Assembly (NCBI GenBank): GCA_019096065.1
Contig: JAGUCH010000009.1
Location: forward strand, 4,288,001 to 4,352,000
Length of the DNA stretch: 64,000 nucleotides
Direction of reading: 5' to 3'
Origin: Paracyclopina nana
Lineage: Eukaryota; Arthropoda; Copepoda; Cyclopoida; Cyclopettidae
Each line of letters opens with the position of its first letter. Positions within the stretch are counted from its first letter, which is position 1. The position numbers were made by a program, and so were the translations under genes. This document shows, piece after piece, positions 56,499-64,000 of this stretch. The notes beneath the pieces are model-generated. The model had not been told where the DNA came from, searched no databases, and saw only the letters and a program-made list of their open reading frames with translations.

Positions 56499-59400
56499 AT
56501 GTCACAAGAAGACCCAGGTGAACCTGCCACACCTCTTACTGGCCTCCGTAAGAGCCTCAGGGTCAGAGGGCTGCCTCCACATATTCAGTCTGAGTCATCT
56601 ACTCCATTCAGAAGAGTTGAGCAGTGGCTTAAGCCCAGACCTCTTCTCTCTCTGAACCTGCAACAAGTTGCATCATCTTTGGATTGGGACGTGTCCCCTG
56701 CTGTGGTCGACCTCACTCGCCACTCCAGCCCAAATACTCTGCCAAGAAGAGATTTCAAGGACTACCTAGCTCTAGCCTCTGCCGATGACTCGTCAGCCAA
56801 TGCGGGCATCATTCAGCTAGATCACGAGGGGGCCAGCCTTGACAATTTGGAGCTGTCACAAGAGGTCTTTTATCCTGCTGTAAGCAATTCTAGCTTAAGC
56901 ATGACTGGCGAGGAGCAAAACGCTCAGCTCAATTTGGATGGCAATGCTGAGCACTCATCCAATGCCCCATCCAATCAGTCCAATGAACCCCCAACTGAAT
57001 CCTCCAGTGGAACAGGTACCACGGATAGCGGAGTCACCATTGTTGGTGGGGATCAGCCAAAGCCAGGCCCTTCAAACCCGAACCCCAAGAGCAAGGACTC
57101 TGTGAGACAGCTTAAGCAGCAAGCTGCTGTTGAAGCCCGAGATGTGCTCTACAAGGTTCTGGACAAGGCCATGATAGCATGTAGAGATTACCGCAAGAGA
57201 GTCAGGTCTTATGATGCACCTGAATCCGATGAGACGCTTAGGCACATGCTGGATGTGGTGGAGACTGCACAAGCTGCCCTGGCAGATGCATATCCTAAAT
57301 ATGTTGCTGCCTACGATGCCATTGCCAACAGTGTGGGCACTGTTATGCCACAAAAAGCAAATGGAGCTAGAGATGCCCTGGAAGGCCTTAGACAAAAAAT
57401 CAAAGGAATCCTTAAGGGTCGAGAGCTAAAGAAGATGGTGCAAGTCGACGATGAAGCTGCTGACAAAGCTCTCAACTTTGACTTCAGCGATACTGATGGT
57501 GAAGAATTTGCCTCAGAATTTGCCCGAAAGACTGCTCAAGAAGCCAGAAAATCGAAGGCAAGTGCAACTCCAAGGCGGCCTTCGACAACCATCGATGTGA
57601 ATTCCACCACTCATCTTGAGACTCCAAGCCGAAGCACCGCTAAAGCCACTCCTGGACCTAGCTTAAGCACCGCTGGAGCCACCCCTGGACCCAGCAACAG
57701 TCAGCGCCTCTCCTATGCCCCTGTCAGTGCCGAAGACCCATCAATTATTGGCCTCAAAGATGCGTCCACCAAGTCAAAAAGAACGATCACCCCTGAAGAG
57801 ATTGCTCTTGTCTCTCTCAAGGATAGGCTTAAGCTCCAGGCAGCTCAACTGCAGGTTGACATCGAAAATCAAGCAGATGCTGACAGGCTGTCACTGAGCA
57901 TGGCAACGCTGAGCTCTCTCTTAATCACTTATGAGCAGAGATGGGCCGAGCTTCTGGATGTGGATAGCAGAGCAGCTAAGGAATTTGACACCCATGAAGC
58001 TAACTACAACTACCTTCTGGAGTCTGCCAAGAGAGCTTATGAAATCATAACGCTGCAGCAAAATTCCACCAAGAGCCACCTTAAGGGATTGGTCAACCCA
58101 AAAGTTCTGATGAAGACAATGAAGATCCAGTCTTTTTCTCCAGCTCAGGAGGTGCTCTACACTCGAGAAGGCATCAAACTTGTCTATGACAAAGAAACAG
58201 ACTCGTTTAAACGTTGCTCTTCCACTGCCCACACTTTTGGTCAACATGTCCCCAATGCTGGTGACCCAAATCCGGATGACCCGTCGGATGGCAGCAGCAG
58301 CGATGATGGATCCAGAAAAGGAAAAAAGAAAAAGTCTTCTGGAGGCGACGACAGGAAGAAGAAACCATTTTGGGACACGAGCTCTTCTGAAGAAGACGAA
58401 AGATCTTCCAGAGGCAGAAGCAATGAGTCGCCAGCCTATAGCTCCAACAACTCTGGCTCCAACAATTCTGCTTCAGTTCGAAAGAAGAGAGCCATCAAGT
58501 TCGATCCTTTAAAGGTTCCTCCATTCGATGGCGAGGATCTCATGCAGTACTATCACTTTAGAGTCGCATTCAAGAACTTCGTCCATAAGGATGCTGACAT
58601 GTCGCTGCAGGAGAAAATCATCCGCCTCAACCAAGCCACCAAGGGAGGCCACGCTCACCGCTTTGTCCAGTTCAAACCGCACACCAAGGCAGGTTACCGA
58701 CAGGCCCTTAAGGAACTCGATGAAGAGTTTGGTGATCGCCAAAGACTGCTGAACTATGCAGTCAAAAAGCTGCAAAACATGGCTCCGGTGGACATGACTA
58801 AGAAGGAGACGATCCAGAGCGTCAGGGATCATATCTCTGAATTCATCTTCCAGCTGGAAGAAACTGCCCCTGAGAAGATGTCTGATTTCGAAAAGACTGC
58901 ATTTTCTGCTCTAGTGATCCAAAACATCACCTTTGTGCCCTCGACTCGTCCATTCGTCAATACTTTCTTGACAAGCCGAAGAACACATGCCTTTACTTTG
59001 GAACTCTTCAACGAGTGGGCCAGCTCTGAAATGCAACATCATTACTCCCACCAAATGGCCAAAGCTGCGGACGCTACCAAGACCCCTGCATCTCAGTCAG
59101 GGCTTAAGCCAACAGTGGCAGCAGCCAAACCACCATTTTATGCCAAAGGAGGTAACTTTTCTTATGGCAAATCTGTTATGTCAGTAATGGAGCAAATCCA
59201 AGAGGCTGAAGTCGAACCCACTTATGTGCTGAGCGACGAAGAGTTTGTCATCTCCAGTGTCAGAGTTGCCCACGATGAGCCAAAAACCTACCTGGAATGC
59301 CCACTGTGCCAGCAACATCACTCCATTCCGGAATGCAGCCTATTTAGGGATGCTGATGCACAAGGCAAGTTCAAACTTTGCAAGAGTGTCCATGCATGCT

Positions 59401-59777
59401 TCAGATGTTTGAGGGGGCAACACAACCTTCGCAAGTGCAAGTCAAACATGGTATGTGCCAAATGCAAATCTGACAAGCACAATTCATGGCTTCACTCTGC
59501 CGCTGACTTCATGCCGGCTCCTTTCCCTGCTAAGGCACCTCTTAAGAGCTCTGACTCTTCCAAGCCAAGCTCAACTGCTACTGTCGCTGCCACATCAACT
59601 GATGACACCCTGCTCCAGTACCTTAAGGCTCAAAAGGAAGAGATGACCAAGAGCAGGCAGCTTCTGGAAGATCTCACCAAAGCTATGAAACTTATCACTG
59701 ACTCGAAGTCCTCAACTGTGGCCACAGTCAAGACTGAACCTGCATCTGGCCAGCTTTCATCTGCTGCAAAAAACTAG
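56499..59777 (+). CDS. gag: BEL/Pao Gag polyprotein
   Basis: 1092 aa from the first in-frame ATG. A Ser/Pro/Thr-rich N-terminal half contains a coiled-coil-like region (around codons for ALVSLKDRLKLQAAQL) and a short repeat SLSTAGATPGPS-like unit. The capsid-like region KVPPFDGEDLMQYYHFRVAF is typical of BEL/Pao Gag (DUF1759 type). Zinc-binding motifs follow: CPLCQQHHSIPEC, CFRCLRGQHNLRKC (CX2CX4HX4C) and CAKCKSDKHNSWLH. The protein ends at TAG 59775-59777, immediately after a -1 slippery heptamer. An upstream ATG near 56426 opens only a 13-codon frame. Gag forms the particle and binds RNA. Confidence 0.92.
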   Translation: MSQEDPGEPATPLTGLRKSLRVRGLPPHIQSESSTPFRRVEQWLKPRPLLSLNLQQVASSLDWDVSPAVVDLTRHSSPNTLPRRDFKDYLALASADDSSANAGIIQLDHEGASLDNLELSQEVFYPAVSNSSLSMTGEEQNAQLNLDGNAEHSSNAPSNQSNEPPTESSSGTGTTDSGVTIVGGDQPKPGPSNPNPKSKDSVRQLKQQAAVEARDVLYKVLDKAMIACRDYRKRVRSYDAPESDETLRHMLDVVETAQAALADAYPKYVAAYDAIANSVGTVMPQKANGARDALEGLRQKIKGILKGRELKKMVQVDDEAADKALNFDFSDTDGEEFASEFARKTAQEARKSKASATPRRPSTTIDVNSTTHLETPSRSTAKATPGPSLSTAGATPGPSNSQRLSYAPVSAEDPSIIGLKDASTKSKRTITPEEIALVSLKDRLKLQAAQLQVDIENQADADRLSLSMATLSSLLITYEQRWAELLDVDSRAAKEFDTHEANYNYLLESAKRAYEIITLQQNSTKSHLKGLVNPKVLMKTMKIQSFSPAQEVLYTREGIKLVYDKETDSFKRCSSTAHTFGQHVPNAGDPNPDDPSDGSSSDDGSRKGKKKKSSGGDDRKKKPFWDTSSSEEDERSSRGRSNESPAYSSNNSGSNNSASVRKKRAIKFDPLKVPPFDGEDLMQYYHFRVAFKNFVHKDADMSLQEKIIRLNQATKGGHAHRFVQFKPHTKAGYRQALKELDEEFGDRQRLLNYAVKKLQNMAPVDMTKKETIQSVRDHISEFIFQLEETAPEKMSDFEKTAFSALVIQNITFVPSTRPFVNTFLTSRRTHAFTLELFNEWASSEMQHHYSHQMAKAADATKTPASQSGLKPTVAAAKPPFYAKGGNFSYGKSVMSVMEQIQEAEVEPTYVLSDEEFVISSVRVAHDEPKTYLECPLCQQHHSIPECSLFRDADAQGKFKLCKSVHACFRCLRGQHNLRKCKSNMVCAKCKSDKHNSWLHSAADFMPAPFPAKAPLKSSDSSKPSSTATVAATSTDDTLLQYLKAQKEEMTKSRQLLEDLTKAMKLITDSKSSTVATVKTEPASGQLSSAAKN
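59768..59774 (+). promoter_or_regulatory. -1 ribosomal frameshift site A AAA AAC
   Basis: In the gag frame the bases read GCA AAA AAC TAG, which contains the canonical X XXY YYZ heptamer A AAA AAC, with the stop codon as the next codon. Slipping back one base puts the ribosome in the pol frame, which is open from here to the window end. I did not find an obvious stem-loop or pseudoknot downstream by eye. Confidence 0.85.
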
Positions 59778-62700
59778 TCAACAGCATTCAAGTCAGTATA
59801 AATAAACGTATAAGACTTGAAGCTGAAGCTAGGACCGCCACCGCATCAACTGAAGGCCACAACATCTCCACAGCATCCACATCTAAAAAGAAGAAAAATA
59901 ATGCTTCTATTGTCAATGCTATTTTATCATTTGAGCTTAAGCGTGTATTAAGTCCGCGTCATAATGTGCTTTTACCTATATTACCTGTTTATGTCAGTAA
60001 CCCTAATGATGCTAGTCAGACCAAATTGGTCAATTGCTTTTTAGATACGGGCAGTGAACTGACCCTTATCACAGAGTCACTCAGTCGTGAGCTTAAGCTA
60101 GAAGGTTTGCAAAGTACAAAAAACTTGGTATTTGTGGGTTCTCAAGCTAATATGCCTAGTAAACATGTTCTTTTGAATGTTAAGTCTTCCCTTCCAGAGA
60201 CCAGTGAAATTCACCAGTTAAATGTGCACACTCTACCATCTCTTCAACCCACACTTCAACTGCCTCCCATCAAGAAGCTTAAGCAGAACTTCGAACATTT
60301 GAAAAACGTGAACTTTCCAGAACTGGCTCCCAACGCCCCTGAACTACTACTTGGTCAAGACAACTTTAATCTCATGTGTGGTCTTAAGACAATTGTAGGC
60401 GAACTGCCCACTGACCCAGTGCTGCAAATAACTCGCCTAGGCCCAGTGATCCATTATGCAGAAACAAACAACACCTCGTTTAATGTTTCTACAGTTGTCA
60501 CCATGGCGGGAGAAGAGCCAGTAGTGCCAGAACTTGTTGGAGAAGAATATCCTCAAGAATGCTGTCCAAATGCCCCTCCATATGCTGCCCTCAAGCTTTT
60601 ATACGAACTTGAAGACTACTCATCGCTTAAGCATCCAAAGCCGCTGAGTGTCAATGAGCAAAGGGCACTCGACATTCTGAGCAAAATCAAGCAGCTTCCC
60701 AATGGAGACTATGAAGTCAACAGTCTTTGGAACATAGATGAGCCAAAGTTCACCAACAACTTCAAAGAAGTCCTTAACGATACCATGAGCCTCATCTCCA
60801 GACTGAAAGCTAAGAGCATGTCATCATATCACAAAGCTTGTGAAGAAATAAGTGAGTGGCTTAAGCTTGGATTCATCCGCAAACTCGAACCGGGAGAACA
60901 TCTCACACTGAGCAGGTTTCTCAACTGGCTGCTTGTTACAAGACTTGACAAGCCTTCAATGCCAATCCGGATCGTATTTGATGGCACTCGCAAGTCAAAG
61001 GATGGAAAGTCACTCAACGATGCGTTGCTACCAGGGCCTAAGCTGCAAACAGAATGTTATGACATCATCCTTATGGCAAGAGAAAAGCCCACGTGCTTCA
61101 CTTGTGATATCTCAAAAATGTATCTTCGGTTTAAACTTGCTGAAGAAGATCGCAAATATCACCGCTTCGCTTGGGATGATGGCTTCTATGAGTTCAACTC
61201 TGTCCCCTTCGGCACCACGGCTGCTCCATGCATGGCATTGTATGCACTGCAACATCATGCTGCCAAGTTTCAAGATTCCAAACCTAAAGCATATCAGCTA
61301 ATCAAAAAGTGCTTATATGTTGACGATTTGATCGCCTCAGTGGAAAATGTCGAAGAATTTAAAGAAATTTCTCAAGACCTACTGGAAATTATGAGCAGTG
61401 CAAACTTGCCCCTCAGAAAATGGACTTGCTCGAATCCAGAAGGCTTAAGCCATATCCCTCCGGAATGGCGTGCATCAAAATATCAAGTCAAAGACGACGA
61501 TGTCGACACCACCAAAGCTCTTGGCATGTGGATTGACCAAAGCAATGACACAATAGTCTTCCAAAAGCCACCATATGACCCCTTCATTGGCCATCCTATC
61601 ACCTTAAGGCTTTTGACCAAGTACACTCCAAGACTCTTTGATATACTTGGACTTGTAACTCCGGTCATTCTGTATGGAAAAATCCTCATTCAAGCAACGT
61701 GCGCTCTCAAGACTACGCTTAAGCTCAATTGGGACTCTGAGCTTAACAAGCTTGACCATCCTGACGCCAAACTGATAATCACAAGATGGTTTGAATTTGT
61801 CAAAGATCTGGATGATATCCACTTGTTTCAAGTCCCAAGAGCAGTTCGCAAGGGTCCAACTCGCCATCGCTACCTGCACATCTTTACTGATGCCAGTGAA
61901 GTTGCTTATGCTGCCTGCGCATATCTTGTATGCCACTACCCAGATGGAAGAATTGAATCAAACCTCATCACTTCAAGAATGAAACTATGCCCGCTCAATG
62001 AATCGCGATCGATTCCTGAAAAAGAATTGCTTGGAGCTGTAGTAGGAGCAAGAATGGCAGTACACCTTAAGGCCACTTATGAAAAAATTGATGATATCTA
62101 CCTCTGGACAGACTCATCAGTAGTGCTTGACTGGATGATGAAGCCTGCAAGAAATTGGAAGACTTTTGTGAGTCGCAGGGTCTCAGAAATCTTTGAACTA
62201 ACAAACATGTATCACTGGCGACATGTCAAAGGCTCAACGAACCCGAGTGACAAGCCCACGCGTGGAATCAAGGCCAAAGATCTCGCCAATGACACCTTAT
62301 GGAAACATGGTCCACCTTTCCTGCTTGAACCAGTGGCCAACTACCCGAATGAAGAGCTTAAGCTAACCAATGATGACATTGCTGCAGTCGCTGTCGCTCA
62401 AAAGAAATCATTGATAAATTTTATCAAGGCGGGAGAAAATGTAGTCCCAAGTTACCTGGTACCATCGCATCAAGTCTATCAAGATTGGAAGAAATCCAGA
62501 ATGCTTAAGCTACCCATCCCAATTGAAAAATTGAAATTTGGAATGTCCATCCGTTGTCTCGCAAGAATTGGGAGATTTTCCAGAAACGCTATGGCTAAAG
62601 CAGACGTCACAAAGCAGAGGCCTCAACGGTATGACATTATAAGTGAAGAGCAACTAAGTCCGGATGAAAAGTCCAAAGCAGAAAATGTACTTCTTATGAT

Positions 62701-64000
62701 CCTCCAGCAACAAGAGTTTGGCGAAGAACTTGACTTTCTTTATAGAAATAAGAAGTGGCCAAAAATATCAAGGCTTGCATCACTGAACATACTCTTAGGA
62801 GATCATGGAGAGCTTAGAATGCGTGGTAGAACCTATAAAGGTGAACCAACCTGGATTGGAAGAAGACGATTAATCGTACCATCCTGCCTGTCAGTCCAAG
62901 TCTGCGAAGAGATCCATCAAATCATGGGACATGGCTATGGCACTGTGACAATGACGTCTTATCTTCAAGAAAAGTACTATGTTAGAGGAGCTGCTGCAAT
63001 ATTCCAGAATCTAACCAAAAAGTGTTGGCTGTGCACCATCGCTCAAGCAAAAGTGATGAGGCAGCTCATGGCACCACTCCCTAGCAACTTTATGCTCTCG
63101 GCTGAAGAAATGTTTCCATTCCAACGCATTTCAATTGACTATGCTGGACCTTTTCCTGTCAAGCTGCTCAGATCCAACACAAAAGTCTGGATTTTGATAG
63201 CTATGTGTCATGACACGAAAGCTATTCATGTTGAGGTGGTTCCAAAGATGAACACTGAAGCTCTCAAGAATGCTCTCGACAGAATGGTGGTCAGAACCGG
63301 GGTGCCTAAGCAAATCAGAAGTGACAATGGAGCGAGTCTAAAGAAGCTTAAGCAAGAGATCTTCTGTAATCCAAGACATCAAGAACTTATGACAAGTCTT
63401 GAGCAAGTTGATTGGAAAACAGTGAGACAAGATGTGCAGCGAGTTGGAGTGAAGGATTGGAAGTTCTCACCTCCTTATGGACCCAACTGCAATGGGAACG
63501 CGGAAACTGCGGTCAAGAGCTGGAAGCGTGCCATGTACAAGATCTCTGGTGAAGCTGCGCTCTCTTACGAGGATTTCTCCACCTTTGCAAAGCGAGCTGA
63601 AGGCATTGTAAACAGTAGACCAATCGGAGTTGTTGACGGCCATGTCTTGACTCCAAACCACTTCTTGACGAGGGGGCCAGGAGGAGAGCTTATGCCAACC
63701 ATCGATCCTAAGGACATGGAGACTCTTCCAAAACACTACAAGATGATGGAATCAAAGCTCCAAGAATTGTGGCACTTTTGGTCAAGAGCATGGCTACTCA
63801 GAGTCCAGAAAATGCCAAAGTGGCGCGACTTCATTCGCTCGCTTAAGCAAGGTGATCCAGTCATCATGGTAGATCCCAGGATCTATGCGAAGAAGAATTC
63901 TTGGCAGCTAGGTGTTGTCGACAAGACCTTCGTAAATGCTGATGGATTAATCCGAAGAGTCATCGTCAAATACCCCTCAACAAAATACCTCAAAGAAGAT
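59774..64000 (+). CDS. pol: BEL/Pao Pol polyprotein (PR-RT-RH-IN), 3' end outside window
   Basis: Open in the -1 frame relative to gag from 59774 to the window end, 1409 codons with no stop. Aspartic protease: CFLDTGSELTLI. Reverse transcriptase: RIVFDGTRKS, DISKMYLRFKL, SVPFGTTAAPCMA and the catalytic YVDDL (near 61317). RNase H: FTDASEVAYAA, PEKELLGAV and WTDSSVVLDW, carrying the D-E-D residues. Integrase: HHCC zinc finger (HQIMGHGYG, CWLC), then catalytic ISIDYAGPF, IRSDNGA and GNAETAVKSW (D-D-E), then a C-terminal GDPVIMVDP segment. No ATG of its own is well placed, so expression as a Gag-Pol fusion by frameshift is the natural reading. All visible catalytic residues are intact. Confidence 0.94.

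Larger units (their letters stand above)
56015..64000 (+). mobile_element. BEL/Pao LTR retrotransposon, truncated by the window end
   Basis: Order: LTR, tRNA-Lys primer site, gag (56499-59777), then pol in the -1 frame with protease, reverse transcriptase, RNase H and integrase. Domain order PR-RT-RH-IN and the gag and integrase types match BEL/Pao. Neither reading frame has a premature stop, so the copy looks young or active. The end of pol and the 3' LTR lie beyond 64000. Confidence 0.93.

Noticed and set aside
57072-59646. Shorter ORFs in other frames over gag
   Set aside because: All overlap the 1092-residue gag frame that carries capsid and zinc-knuckle motifs.

Overview
Eukaryotic nuclear DNA, most likely from an arthropod. 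The spliced gene structures use GT-AG introns from about 50 bp to 6 kb. The gene set is animal: an FGF receptor tyrosine kinase, a Yan/TEL-type ETS repressor and an invertebrate-type otopetrin. Several small terminal-inverted-repeat elements and a BEL/Pao retrotransposon are also present. I cannot name the species from sequence alone; the Yan and otopetrin types fit an arthropod best.

Layout. 1-1435 is a satellite array (about 179-bp unit), followed by a 10-bp minisatellite. 3482-9874 (+) is an FGF receptor in six coding exons, with nested PIF/Harbinger-like MITEs in its last intron. 9.9-19 kb is gene-poor and holds several foldback repeats. 19194-26911 (+) is the aop/yan ETS repressor, with a 5.9-kb first intron. 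27.5-36.2 kb is a compact cluster of five genes: a THAP gene derived from a P-element transposase (-), POLR1F/RPA43 (+), RRP8 (-), an SLC49A4-like transporter (+) and a small unknown gene (-). The THAP/POLR1F and RRP8/SLC49A4 pairs are divergent with 229 and 280 bp between start codons. The POLR1F/RRP8 and SLC49A4/small-gene pairs are convergent, with only 7 and 5 bp between stop codons. 39706-41899 (-) is an SLC2-like sugar transporter. 42.4-53.4 kb (+) is an otopetrin proton channel that appears to have two alternative N-termini, one of them a long Gln-rich exon. 55.5-64 kb holds a MITE, a small secreted-type ORF, and a BEL/Pao LTR retrotransposon that runs off the window end.

How the genes relate. 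FGFR signals through Ras/MAPK, and Yan is a classical nuclear repressor inactivated by that pathway, so the two largest regulatory genes belong to one signalling axis. POLR1F (Pol I subunit) and RRP8 (nucleolar rRNA methyltransferase) are tail-to-tail and both act in rRNA production.

Most notable. (1) The retrotransposon has an intact gag and an open pol, joined by a textbook -1 slippery heptamer directly before the gag stop. (2) The palindrome GCTTAAGC occurs 18 times by eye in about 8 kb of that element, in two reading frames and in the LTR region, and I saw none elsewhere in the window. (3) The THAP gene keeps P-transposase architecture but has lost the aspartate expected at the second catalytic position, which suggests domestication. 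All exon models come from reading splice signals and phase by hand; every coding total is divisible by three.
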